A stretch of DNA of 64,000 bases, taken from Inhella gelatinilytica. GTDB lineage: Bacteria; Pseudomonadota; Gammaproteobacteria; Burkholderiales; Burkholderiaceae_C. The stretch covers positions 1-64,000 of the forward strand of contig NZ_JAEDAL010000003.1 of NCBI RefSeq assembly GCF_016093295.1, in the 5' to 3' direction. Of the stretch, positions 48,333 to 57,161 are shown one piece after another (position 1 is the stretch's first letter; each line of letters starts with the position of its first letter). The position numbers were made by a program, and so were the translations under genes. The notes under the pieces are model-generated. The model had not been told where the DNA came from and made no database searches. It saw only the letters and a program-made list of their open reading frames with translations.

Positions 48333-50015
48333 TCAGCCCTCATGCGGGGTTTCGGGGGCAGTGCGAGGCAGGGTGACGATGACTTGGGTTCCCAGGCCGG
48401 GGGCGCTGTCCACCGCAATGCGGCCGCCCAAAAGGCCGGTGACCAGGGTGTGGACGATTTGCATGCCCAGGCCCGAGCCGCCCTGGCCGAACTTGGTGGT
48501 GAAGAACGCCTCGAACACTCGTTTGCGAACGGCCTCTTCCATGCCATTGCCGTCGTCGCTGCAGACGATCTGGACGTGGTGGTCGCCCCAGGGGCGGCAT
48601 TCGACGCGGAACTCGCCGCCGTCGCGCCCGGCAAAGGCGTGGATCAACGCGTTTTGCGCGATGTTGGTGATCACTTGCCCCAGTGGGCCGGGATAGCTGT
48701 CCATGCGCAGGTTGGGCTCCAGGTGCGCAATGACCTGGAAGGGTGTCCGCTTGAACATGGGATGCAGGGTGGTGAGCACCTCACGCAGGACCTCGTCCGC
48801 CTTGAAGGCGCGACGTTTGTCAGTGGTCTGATCGACGGCCAATTGTTTGAAGCCGCTGATGATCTCGGCCGCGCGCTGCACGTTGCGGGTGACCAGCGAG
48901 CTGGTGTCGACGCCTTCTTGCAGGCCGCGCTCCAAGTCGGAGCGGCGCAGGCTCCCCTCGGTCATGGCGCGCGCCAGCTTTTGCTGCTGCTCCTCTAGCG
49001 TGGTGGCGGCCATGAGGGCGTTGCCCAACGGGGTGTTGAGTTCATGGGCCACGCCGGCGACGAGGCGCCCGAGGGAGGCCAGTTTTTCGGTTTCCACCAG
49101 GTGGTTCTGGGCCTGGGTCAGGGCATCCAGCGCTTGGTGCAGCTCTTGATTGGCCGTGGAGAGCGAGGCCGTTCGCTCGGCCACCCGCCGCTCCAGGGTC
49201 TCTGCGTGCGCGGCCAGTTGGTCGTTCTTGTGCTGCAGTTCTTTGTCGCGCTGCTCCAGCGTGTCCATCATGCGATTGAAGACCTCGGCCATGCGGACCA
49301 GATCCTTGGGGCCGTAGGGCCGCGCCCGGGCCGCCAAGGCGCCATCGCCCGCACGGGCCATCACCTCCGACAGTTCCCCCAGCGGTCGCGAAAGCCGCAG
49401 GGCGAGTTGACGCAGCACCCAAATCAGCACCACCGCGCTGGCTAGTCCCACGCCAAAGTTGATGAAAATCAGGCGCCGCACGAGGTCGGCCAACGCCGCC
49501 TTGCCTTGGGTGACTCGCACATAGCCCAGCAGTTCACTACGGGCGGGTTCACCATCGAAGGGGGAGGCCTCGGAAGGTTGCGTGAGCACGGGGGCAACGA
49601 AGCTCCAGTAGTCACCGCTTTCGGCTTCCAAATAGGCGGCACTGGCTTGCGCGCGCGGGCGGGAGGCGGCTTGGGCGGGCGCGTTGCCCCGGGCGATCAG
49701 CACCACGCCGTCGGGGTACAGCAGTTCCACACGCTGCACATCGGGGTAGGAAAAGGCGCGGTCCAGAGCGGCCCGGGCGTTGTCACCGCCTTGGGTGAGC
49801 AAGGCCAACTGGCTTTGCTGGGCCAGGCTGTGGGCCAGGTTGAGGCCCTGGGCCTGGAGCGTCTCGCGGGCTTGGAGGCTGCTCTGCCAGGAGCTCAGCC
49901 AGGCGGAAAGGCTGCCGGCCAGCAACACGCCCACGCCCACCGCAATGGTGAGCTGGCGCCGGAACGTGCTGCGCAGCAGCCGCTCAAGCCAGTCGGAGGG
50001 CAGCAGGCTTTTCAT
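48333..50015 (-). CDS. Transmembrane sensor histidine kinase of the receptor operon
   Basis: This 560-residue kinase has membrane segments at about 22-42 and 182-204 and a periplasmic domain of about 140 residues between them. That domain (SLAQQSQLALLTQ, VQRVELLYPDG) recalls a CHASE8-like sensor, tentatively. A HAMP domain (205-258), a coiled coil (258-315), a HisKA domain with His324 in GVAHELNTPLGN and an HATPase (NIAQNALIHAF, DDGNGM, GGSGLGMQIV) follow. It begins inside the binding-protein gene (4-base overlap), so the two are made together, which suggests that the binding protein is its ligand sensor. No response regulator gene is adjacent. Confidence 0.88.
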   Translation of the reverse strand: MKSLLPSDWLERLLRSTFRRQLTIAVGVGVLLAGSLSAWLSSWQSSLQARETLQAQGLNLAHSLAQQSQLALLTQGGDNARAALDRAFSYPDVQRVELLYPDGVVLIARGNAPAQAASRPRAQASAAYLEAESGDYWSFVAPVLTQPSEASPFDGEPARSELLGYVRVTQGKAALADLVRRLIFINFGVGLASAVVLIWVLRQLALRLSRPLGELSEVMARAGDGALAARARPYGPKDLVRMAEVFNRMMDTLEQRDKELQHKNDQLAAHAETLERRVAERTASLSTANQELHQALDALTQAQNHLVETEKLASLGRLVAGVAHELNTPLGNALMAATTLEEQQQKLARAMTEGSLRRSDLERGLQEGVDTSSLVTRNVQRAAEIISGFKQLAVDQTTDKRRAFKADEVLREVLTTLHPMFKRTPFQVIAHLEPNLRMDSYPGPLGQVITNIAQNALIHAFAGRDGGEFRVECRPWGDHHVQIVCSDDGNGMEEAVRKRVFEAFFTTKFGQGGSGLGMQIVHTLVTGLLGGRIAVDSAPGLGTQVIVTLPRTAPETPHEG

Positions 50016-50986
50016 CGTTCGGGAAGCAGCAGGTCATAGGTGCGCTGCACTTGGGGGCTGAGGTCCACGCCCAAGTGACTGGCGGTTCGGGTGTTGAGGG
50101 CCGCGTGCACGTCGCGCAGGGCTTGCGGGCCTTTGGTGGGGCCGGTGCGGGCCAGCACCGCCAGGGTCGTCGTCCCCAGCGTGCGGCCCAGTTCCGGGTT
50201 GTTGGGATACAGCGAAAACAAGGCGCCGCGGCGCACGTGCGCCAGGTTGCTGGAAAACACGGGCACGTTCCGGTTCCAACTCTCTTGAATGACCAGCGGC
50301 AGCACCGCCGCTTCGTCCACCGTGCCGGGGTCTTGCGGCAGCCACAAGGCGTCGGGTGCGCTGGCTTGCGCAAAAAAATCTTGGTAGTGGCGCAAGGCCG
50401 TTTTGAGGTCTTCAGCCTCCAGGGTCCGCAGTTCCAAGCCCGTGGCGCGCGCGGCGTCTTTTGCCAGCGGCATCAGCCAGCCGCTGCTGCGGTTGGAGAA
50501 CACCACGGTGACGCGTCGCACGCCCGGCGCCAGCAACTTGAGGCGCTGGAACAGCAGCTGAGGGTCGGGCGCGAGGCTCAACAGGGCTGCGGTGCGGCTA
50601 TCGCCTTCAGCGGGGCTGATGATGCCGCTGCCCACCACGTCGCAGTCGAGGGTCAGGGCGGTTTTCAGGGCAGCGCGCCCCAGGGCCACGACCACCCGCG
50701 GTTTGCGTTTGCCCAGCTCGGCCGCCAGGGGGGCGGGGTCCACTTGGGGGGGCACCGGGTGCCGTTCCACCCGGCCCGCCAGACGCTCGTCCAGGCCCGC
50801 CAGAATTTGGGCGAAGACCGACCGGAAGGGCTCGCCCAGCTCGGGGTACAGCACGGGCACCGTTTCGCGCGGGGCCGAGGCCTGGCTCCAAACGCCGGAC
50901 GGCCCCACGGCCCAGCAGCCCGCCACCCACCGGCACCATGTGCGGCGGTTCAACGGGCGCAAAAGCGGGGACGTGGGCGGGTGCAT
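50012..50986 (-). CDS. ABC_sub_bind-type periplasmic binding protein
   Basis: This 324-residue exported protein resembles the ABC transporter substrate-binding family PF04392, related to TrpX-type proteins. The two-lobe pattern is suggested by PRVVVALGRAALK, VRRVTVVFSNRSSGWLMPLAK and RGALFSLYPNNPELGR. The signal region contains an RRTWC twin-arginine-like start, but the Sec route is also possible. No permease or ATPase gene is linked. It is the first gene of a unit with a histidine kinase (4-base overlap) and two TonB receptors, so a sensing role is proposed. Confidence 0.78.
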   Translation of the reverse strand: MHPPTSPLLRPLNRRTWCRWVAGCWAVGPSGVWSQASAPRETVPVLYPELGEPFRSVFAQILAGLDERLAGRVERHPVPPQVDPAPLAAELGKRKPRVVVALGRAALKTALTLDCDVVGSGIISPAEGDSRTAALLSLAPDPQLLFQRLKLLAPGVRRVTVVFSNRSSGWLMPLAKDAARATGLELRTLEAEDLKTALRHYQDFFAQASAPDALWLPQDPGTVDEAAVLPLVIQESWNRNVPVFSSNLAHVRRGALFSLYPNNPELGRTLGTTTLAVLARTGPTKGPQALRDVHAALNTRTASHLGVDLSPQVQRTYDLLLPER

Positions 50987-51063
50987 CCGTTCAAGCCTAC
51001 CGCGACTTCAGGGCGCTGGGCGGGACTTGCACTTCGAAAAAGACGGAGATCCGGGGATTCGCC

Positions 51064-52239
51064 TCAGGGCCGCGGGTCTTCGCGGACGGGGCCGGAGCCT
51101 TCGCTCGGGCGCTCGGGCTGCCCGGCGTTCCGGAGCTGGGCGATTCGCTCCCCCAGGGTCGCCACCGCCAGCGCGTAGTAAGCGGACCGGTTGTAGCGGG
51201 TCAGTACGTAGAAATTGGGACTGCCCAGGACGTAGGTCGGCGGTTTGGCCCCCCCGTTGTCCAGCTTCACCAGCGCCCAGGGCGTGGGGGTCGGGAGGGG
51301 CAAGGAAATGCCGGCGCTTTGCAGCTCGTCGGCCGACCAGCGCGGCTCAATGTCCGGCTCCAACAAGCGAGCCAGCGCATGGGCATCGGGCGGCGCCTCG
51401 GCTGGCCAGGCCCAGGCCAGGTGCGAAACCAAGCCGCGCTGCCAGCCGTGCTTTTGCAGGAAATGGGCGACCGACCCAATCGCATCCACGGGCGAACCGC
51501 GCAAGTCCACCTGGCCGTCGCCGTCAAAGTCCACCGCGTAGGTGCGCCAGCTGCTGGGCATGAACTGGCCCCAGCCCATGGCCCCGGCAAAGCTGCCGCG
51601 GAACTCCGCGGGGTCCCGGCCGGTTTCACGGCTCAAGCGCAGGAACTCGGACAATTCGTCGCGGAAAAACCCGCTGCGGTTGCTGCGCCCGACTGGAAAA
51701 TCGAAGGCCAGCGTGGCCAGGGCGTCCAGCACGCGATAGCGGCCCAGGATCTGACCGTAAAACGTCTCGACCCCAATGATCCCGACGACCACCGAGGCCG
51801 GCACACCGGTCTGCTGTTCGGCACGAGCGAGCGCGGCTTCATGCTGGGCCCAAAACGCGAGACCGGCCTGCAAACGCTTGGGCTCTATGAATCGGTCCCG
51901 ATACGCCCCCCAGTCCTTGGCCTGCCCCACAGCGGGCGGAAGAATCAGTTGCGCCACCGAGGCCTGGTAGCGCGCTTGGCCCAGCTGGGCCAAAACTTCG
52001 GCCTCGGTCCATCCGTTGAGGGGCCCCGCCACCTGGGCGTGCGCCCAAGCCCGCACGTCCCGGCGCTGCTCATAGTGCCCGGTCCGGCTGCCGTGCACGG
52101 GCGCGGCGGCCGCCGTGAGGGTGGGGGCCTTGCGCGGCGCTTTTTTCTTGCCGGGCGCAGCCATCACGGGCTGGGCAAGCGCGACGGTGAGCGCCCACAC
52201 CAGGGCGCTACGAACGGGAACATGGAACCGGCTGAGCAC
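51064..52239 (-). CDS. Lytic murein transglycosylase B-like
   Basis: This 391-residue protein cleaves peptidoglycan glycan strands. The MltB family 3 core is visible: GIIGVETFYGQILGRYRV with the catalytic glutamate, FAGAMGWGQFMPSSW and DFDGDGQVDL. It has a signal peptide (ALVWALTVALAQPVMA) and no lipobox, so it is probably periplasmic rather than a lipoprotein. I set the start at GTG 52239 because AAGG lies five bases upstream; no ATG is available. It follows the TgpA-like gene by 7 bases on the same strand. Confidence 0.88.
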   Translation of the reverse strand: MLSRFHVPVRSALVWALTVALAQPVMAAPGKKKAPRKAPTLTAAAAPVHGSRTGHYEQRRDVRAWAHAQVAGPLNGWTEAEVLAQLGQARYQASVAQLILPPAVGQAKDWGAYRDRFIEPKRLQAGLAFWAQHEAALARAEQQTGVPASVVVGIIGVETFYGQILGRYRVLDALATLAFDFPVGRSNRSGFFRDELSEFLRLSRETGRDPAEFRGSFAGAMGWGQFMPSSWRTYAVDFDGDGQVDLRGSPVDAIGSVAHFLQKHGWQRGLVSHLAWAWPAEAPPDAHALARLLEPDIEPRWSADELQSAGISLPLPTPTPWALVKLDNGGAKPPTYVLGSPNFYVLTRYNRSAYYALAVATLGERIAQLRNAGQPERPSEGSGPVREDPRP

Positions 52240-52246
52240 AAAAACC

Positions 52247-54301
52247 TTAAGGAGCGGAGGGAGGCGGGGGCGCAGTGTGCCGCAGCACGGCCAGGGCGCC
52301 CGTGAAATCGCGCCACCAGCGCCAACGCCAGCGCCAGGCGTCCACGGCCGATAGCGGCGTTGGCGCGCCAAACCGCTGGGTCTCCAAGGTCTGAAGCTGG
52401 TGCGCCACGCTGGCGGCCGCGCTCCCCCATTGGTCTCGGGCCAACAGCGCCCAGCGCAGGGGCGCGTGGTGAGTGGCGGCCTGAAGGAGCCCCGCATGCT
52501 GCAGCGCGCGATGCGCGCGCCGATGCAGCCGCGCCCACGGATTGGCGTCGCGCTGCTGCCAGCGGGTCCAGGCCAAAAGACCGAGGGTCAGGACGCCAAT
52601 CACTGCGGCGGTGACTTGCCCCAGGGCTTCCCAATCGGGGGCTTCAAAGCCGAGCCGCCCCAGCAATTCAAATTGCTGGCTGCGGGCATAGCCGACGACC
52701 CACTGCTGCCACCGCAGGTCGATGCGCTCGCCCCAATGCCGCAGGTGCAGCCATAACGTGGGGTCGAGCGCGTCGAGGGTGCCCCGCAAGATCCCCCGGG
52801 GCGGGGCCAGGCGTTGTCCCCACTCCACCCGATCGGGCGCCACGGCGGCCGTGGGATCGGCGCGCAGCCACCCCTGTCCGGCCTGCCAGAACTCGATCCA
52901 CGCGTGGGCATTGCTGTTGCGTACCACGGCCCAGCCGTCCTGCAGCGTGGGGTCCGCGCCTTGGTATCCGGTCACGATGCGCGCCGGAACGCCCGCGGCG
53001 CGCAGGGCGAACACGCTGGCGGCCGCGTAGTGCTCACAAAACCCCCAGCGGCGGCCAAACCAAAATTCGTCGATGGCGTGCGGTGACACCTCGCCGTAAG
53101 GGCCTGGGCTGAGCGTGTAGGTGAACGCCTCGGTGCGGATGTGGGCCAGCAGGGCGGCCACCTTGGCGCGGGCATCGCCTTCAGGGGCCAGGGTTTGAGC
53201 CCAGGCGCGAAGCTGAGGGTTCAAACCGGGCGGCAGGCTCAGGGCCGCCCGCAGGCTGGGGTGGGGCGTGAGGGGGCTGCGGGCCCGGCCCCCTGGCCAA
53301 GCCTCCATCACCAAGCGCAGCCGTTCCGTGACGGGCCGCTCCGCACGCCAGCTGTGGTCGGCGGTTCGCAGCAGGCGCACGCCGTCGGGTGTCCACAAAT
53401 CCCCGGGGGTGCCGGCACCGAACTCCAGTTCGGGCAACCACTCCAGGCGCTGTGGCTCCAGCAGCATTTCATAGCGCAGCGCCGGGGCGTCGGGGGTGGG
53501 GGCGAACTGAAGCGCCGGGGTGGCATGCGCGCGGCCCTCGGTGGGCAGCGTTTGCCAGGTGAGACCGTCGAATTGGGTCAAGACGGGCCCGCGGATGTAG
53601 ATCTGGGCGGGTGCGGGCAAGGGCCGACCGTCTAGCGGCCGCAAGCGCAACGCAATGCGCTCATCGGTTGCCAGGTCGGCCACTTGCCCGAAGCTCAGGC
53701 GGTCGGTCAAACCCGTGCTGGCGCCCTGAGACGGAACGCCCCACAGCGGCGCGATGCGCGGAAACAGGACAAACAGCAGCACCATCACGGGCAAGCCCAG
53801 CAGCGTGGTGCGGGCCGCTTCGCGAGCGGCTACACGCAAATTGGGCTGGCCCAACGGCATTTGGGCCAACACCACCGAGCTCAACAAGCCCCAAACACTC
53901 AGCCCGGCCCACGCCGCGACCCACAGGGCTTGGCTGTGCAGAAACTGGGCCAACACCAAGAAAAATCCCAGAAAAAACACCACATAGGCATCGCGCCGTT
54001 GGTGCATTTCCAGGAGCTTTAGGGCCAGCAACACCGTGACCAAGGTGAGTCCGGCCGGCCGCCCAATGAGGGCCCCGTGGGTCAGTTTGGCCCCCACGCC
54101 CGCCACGAGGAGCAGAGCCACCAGCCAGCCCCGGTGGGGTAGCGGCTGGCTGCGGGCGGCCAACAGCAGCCGCCACGCCAAGAGCAAGATCACCATCCCC
54201 GCCGCCCAGGGGGGCACGCGCAGCAGGTGCGGGGCCGCGCACAGGGCCACGACGCCCACGAGGAAAAAGGTGTCCCGCGCGTCGCGTGCCAGGGGTTTCA
54301 T
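52247..54301 (-). CDS. TgpA-type membrane transglutaminase-like protein
   Basis: This 684-residue protein has about six N-terminal membrane helices (DUF3488 region), a periplasmic transglutaminase-like domain and a C-terminal membrane helix. The Cys-His-Asp triad is in RWGFCEHYAAASVF, SNAHAWIEF and LRADPTAAV. TgpA of Pseudomonas aeruginosa is the best known member and is important for viability. It overlaps the DUF58 gene by 4 bases (ATGA), as usual for MoxR-DUF58-TgpA operons. The physiological substrate is not known. Confidence 0.9.
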   Translation of the reverse strand: MKPLARDARDTFFLVGVVALCAAPHLLRVPPWAAGMVILLLAWRLLLAARSQPLPHRGWLVALLLVAGVGAKLTHGALIGRPAGLTLVTVLLALKLLEMHQRRDAYVVFFLGFFLVLAQFLHSQALWVAAWAGLSVWGLLSSVVLAQMPLGQPNLRVAAREAARTTLLGLPVMVLLFVLFPRIAPLWGVPSQGASTGLTDRLSFGQVADLATDERIALRLRPLDGRPLPAPAQIYIRGPVLTQFDGLTWQTLPTEGRAHATPALQFAPTPDAPALRYEMLLEPQRLEWLPELEFGAGTPGDLWTPDGVRLLRTADHSWRAERPVTERLRLVMEAWPGGRARSPLTPHPSLRAALSLPPGLNPQLRAWAQTLAPEGDARAKVAALLAHIRTEAFTYTLSPGPYGEVSPHAIDEFWFGRRWGFCEHYAAASVFALRAAGVPARIVTGYQGADPTLQDGWAVVRNSNAHAWIEFWQAGQGWLRADPTAAVAPDRVEWGQRLAPPRGILRGTLDALDPTLWLHLRHWGERIDLRWQQWVVGYARSQQFELLGRLGFEAPDWEALGQVTAAVIGVLTLGLLAWTRWQQRDANPWARLHRRAHRALQHAGLLQAATHHAPLRWALLARDQWGSAAASVAHQLQTLETQRFGAPTPLSAVDAWRWRWRWWRDFTGALAVLRHTAPPPPSAP

Positions 54302-55266
54302 GCCAAAGCCAAGCGCTCAAGCGCCTGACGGCGCTGCTCCGACCCCTGAGCGGGCGGCAGTTCATCGCTGCCCAAGCGCAGGCCCCAGTCCTGACCGGTG
54401 GCGTCCACGGCCACGACCCAAGCGGCCAAGCGCTGCCAGCGGCGCTCGGGGTCCAGGCCTTGGGTGTGCGCGGCATCCAGCCAGTGCAGGCGGCTGGCTT
54501 GAGCGGCGCGCCGCTCGGCCACCCACAAGGGCCCTTCCGGGTCACTGGATTGGGCTTCGCGTTTCCACAGCACATCCCGCAGGCGATCGCCGGTTTGCCA
54601 GGCCCGGAGTTGGTGCAACTCCTCGTCTTGGGTGTGACCGTGACCCCGCGCGGGGCTGGACTCGGTCCCGGTGAGGTCGGTCGGTAGGGGCGGGCACGGC
54701 GTTTCGACGGCGGGGTACACCCATTGACGGCTGGCCGGCTGCCAATAACTCCAGGCGACAAAAAGCCCCAGTGGAAAACGGGTTTCAATGCGCAGGCGTG
54801 GCAGCGGGTGGCGCCCGCGGTTCGCGGCGCGCCAGCTCAGGTGCACTTCAGCGTGTGACTGGGCCGGCACATCCACCCAGGCCCATGGGGCGTTGACCGC
54901 TTCGGCCCAGCGAATGCCCACACCAAACCGCGCCCGACCGGGGTTGTGGACGCGCAGCACGACCGGCAAATCGGCATCCGCATGGCCCCCCTCCAAGGGT
55001 TGCAACGACCAGTGCAGGTCACTCAGATTGCCGTGCGTGGTGAGCATGGACGCCAATCCTGCGCCGCACAGCAAGAAAGTAAGGGCATAGCCCAGGCTCA
55101 ATTGATCGTTGATGGAGGCGACCAGCAGCACGGCCTGGGTCAGCAAGAACGCCACGCCGATGCGAGTGGGCACGATGTAGAGGTGGCGCTGGCTGAGCCG
55201 CCAATCGTCTTGGGCTGGGTGCCGTGCCGACAGCCAGGCGCGCCAGCGCGTGCGCAACGGGTTCAC
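54298..55266 (-). CDS. DUF58 domain protein
   Basis: This 322-residue protein has two hydrophobic N-terminal segments (RIGVAFLLTQAVLLVASI and QLSLGYALTFLLCGAGLASM) and a DUF58 region with a von Willebrand-like fold. GTESSPARGHGHTQDEELHQ and LRAWQTGDRLRDVLWKREA form the conserved core. The start is GTG at 55266, overlapping the MoxR stop (GTGA). It lies between MoxR and TgpA genes and is presumed to work with the MoxR ATPase. Confidence 0.9.
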   Translation of the reverse strand: MNPLRTRWRAWLSARHPAQDDWRLSQRHLYIVPTRIGVAFLLTQAVLLVASINDQLSLGYALTFLLCGAGLASMLTTHGNLSDLHWSLQPLEGGHADADLPVVLRVHNPGRARFGVGIRWAEAVNAPWAWVDVPAQSHAEVHLSWRAANRGRHPLPRLRIETRFPLGLFVAWSYWQPASRQWVYPAVETPCPPLPTDLTGTESSPARGHGHTQDEELHQLRAWQTGDRLRDVLWKREAQSSDPEGPLWVAERRAAQASRLHWLDAAHTQGLDPERRWQRLAAWVVAVDATGQDWGLRLGSDELPPAQGSEQRRQALERLALA

Positions 55267-56195
55267 GGCAGGGGGACGGATTCGATGAAGGCGCGAACTT
55301 GCTCCACGGCGCCACGGCCGGCCGCGGCGCGTGGGCGCAAACGGTGGGCCAGTACTTGAACCGCGGTGGCCTGGAGGTCGTCCGGCGACACGTGGCCCCG
55401 GCCGGCCAACAGGGCTTTGGCGCGGCCCACGCGCAGCCAGGCCAGACCGGCGCGGGGTGAAAGCCCCTCAACAAACCACTGACCATTGCGTGTGGCGTCG
55501 ATCAAGGCTTGTAGGTAATCCAGCAACGCGGGGCTGGCGATGACCTCTCGGGCCTGGACCTGGGCGGCCAACAACTGCGGGGCTTGCATGACAGCCTGGA
55601 GCTCGGCCAAGACCTCCCGGCTGTCGCGTCCGACCAGCAACTCGCGTTCGGCGCTGCGGTCCGGATAGCCCAGCCGAATGGTCATCAAAAAGCGATCCAG
55701 TTGGGATTCCGGCAGCGGGTGCGTGCCCAATTGCTCGGTCGGGTTTTGCGTCGCGATGACGAAGAACGGTTGAGGCAGCGGGTGCGTCTGCCCTTCCAGG
55801 CTGACCTGGCGCTCCTCCATGGCCTCCAAGAGGGCGCTTTGGGTCTTGGGGCCGGCCCGGTTGATTTCGTCGGCCAACAGCACTTGCGCGAATACCGGGC
55901 CGGGCTTGAAGTGGAACTGCCCGGTGCTGCGCTCAAAGACCTGCGCCCCGAGCAAGTCGGTGGGCAACATGTCGGCGGTGAATTGCACCCGCGAAAATCG
56001 CAGGCCCAGACTCACCGACAAGGCTTGTGCGAGCGTGGTCTTGCCGACGCCCGGGAGGTCTTCAATGAGCAGGTGCCCGCCCGCGATCAAGCAGGCCAAG
56101 CAGTCCTCCACCTGGGGGGCTTTGCCCTTGATCACCGTGCTAATCTGGCTCTGCACCTGACGAAGCAGGTGTGTGTCGATGGAGGGTGGCGTCAT
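55263..56195 (-). CDS. MoxR family AAA+ ATPase
   Basis: This 310-residue ATPase has Walker A LPGVGKTTLAQ, Walker B VLLADEINRAGPKTQSALLEAMEE, sensor 1 FFVIATQNPTEQLGTHPLPE and a C-terminal lid. MoxR proteins act as chaperone-like ATPases with von Willebrand factor-type partners; DUF58 downstream fits this. The ATG at 56195 is chosen; the longer upstream reading overlaps the divergent hydrolase gene. It is the first gene of the MoxR-DUF58-TgpA-MltB operon. Confidence 0.93.
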   Translation of the reverse strand: MTPPSIDTHLLRQVQSQISTVIKGKAPQVEDCLACLIAGGHLLIEDLPGVGKTTLAQALSVSLGLRFSRVQFTADMLPTDLLGAQVFERSTGQFHFKPGPVFAQVLLADEINRAGPKTQSALLEAMEERQVSLEGQTHPLPQPFFVIATQNPTEQLGTHPLPESQLDRFLMTIRLGYPDRSAERELLVGRDSREVLAELQAVMQAPQLLAAQVQAREVIASPALLDYLQALIDATRNGQWFVEGLSPRAGLAWLRVGRAKALLAGRGHVSPDDLQATAVQVLAHRLRPRAAAGRGAVEQVRAFIESVPLP

Positions 56196-56216
56196 GGCGC
56201 ACACCTTAGCAAAGTC

Positions 56217-57161
56217 TTGAATACCGCGTTTTTCACCCACCCTTCTTTCCTGTTGCACCAGATGGGCCCCGGGCACCCTGAATGCCCCGAACGCCTGGAA
56301 GCAATCGCCGAAGCCTTGGAGCAGACCGGGCTGATCGACCGCCTGCAGTTGGCCCAACCTCGCGCCGCCACGTGGGACGAACTGGCGCTGGCTCATACAC
56401 CGGAGTACCTGGACCAGGTGCGGCAGCGGCTGACAGGTCTGGGTGAGGTGGTTCAACTGGACCCCGACACCGCCGCCAACCCCCACACGCTGACGGCGGC
56501 TCTGCACGCGGCGGGTGCCGCGGTGCAGGCCACGCAGTGGGTGCTGGAGGGCCGGGTGCGCAACGCCTTTTGCGCAGTGCGCCCCCCGGGGCACCATGCC
56601 ACGCGGGACCGCGCGATGGGGTTTTGTTTCTTTTCCAACGCGGCGCTCGCCGCCCGCGTGGCGTTGCGCGTGCACGGTCTCCAGCGCGTGGCGGTGATCG
56701 ACTTTGATGTGCACCATGGCAATGGCACCGAGGACGTGTTGGCGGACGACCCGGGGGTGCTCATGGTCGGTCTCTTTGAGCACCCGCTGTATCCCTATAG
56801 CGGGGTGCCTCCCAAGGGCAACAACATGTTGAATCTGCCCCTGCCGGCCCAGACCGGGTCAGCGGAAATCCGCGAACTGATTCGCGCCCACTGGGTGCCG
56901 GCGTTGGAGCGTTTTAAGCCGGAGCTTCTGGTGATTTCAGCGGGTTTCGACGCGCACCAGCTCGACCCGTTGGGCCTTTTGCGGCTGACCGAGGCGGATT
57001 ACCGCTGGATCACCGAAACCTTGGTGGAGGTGGCCGGGCGTCATGCGCAAGGGCGCATCGTCTCCTGTCTGGAAGGCGGCTATCACCTGCATGCCTTGGC
57101 TCGCAGCGTGATGGCCCATGTGGATGTCTTGGCACACGATGGAGAGCAACACCGTGGATGA
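56217..57161 (+). CDS. Histone deacetylase family protein
   Basis: This 314-residue zinc hydrolase belongs to the HDAC/acetoin-utilisation/polyamine-deacetylase superfamily. Motifs are GHPECPERL, the histidine pair in VRPPGHHATRD, zinc ligands in DFDVHHGNGTE and SAGFDAH, and the tyrosine in EGGYHLHALA. No ATG fits the family start; TTG at 56217 (NTAFFTHPSFLLHQ) is the best candidate, 22 bases from the divergent MoxR start. Natural substrate is not established for most bacterial members. Its end overlaps the MscS gene. Confidence 0.88.
   Translation: MNTAFFTHPSFLLHQMGPGHPECPERLEAIAEALEQTGLIDRLQLAQPRAATWDELALAHTPEYLDQVRQRLTGLGEVVQLDPDTAANPHTLTAALHAAGAAVQATQWVLEGRVRNAFCAVRPPGHHATRDRAMGFCFFSNAALAARVALRVHGLQRVAVIDFDVHHGNGTEDVLADDPGVLMVGLFEHPLYPYSGVPPKGNNMLNLPLPAQTGSAEIRELIRAHWVPALERFKPELLVISAGFDAHQLDPLGLLRLTEADYRWITETLVEVAGRHAQGRIVSCLEGGYHLHALARSVMAHVDVLAHDGEQHRG

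Noticed and set aside
50987-51063. Fur box or TonB-type iron promoter before the binding-protein operon
   Set aside because: No GATAATGATAATCATTATC-like 19-mer is visible in this gap, so iron control cannot be claimed from sequence.
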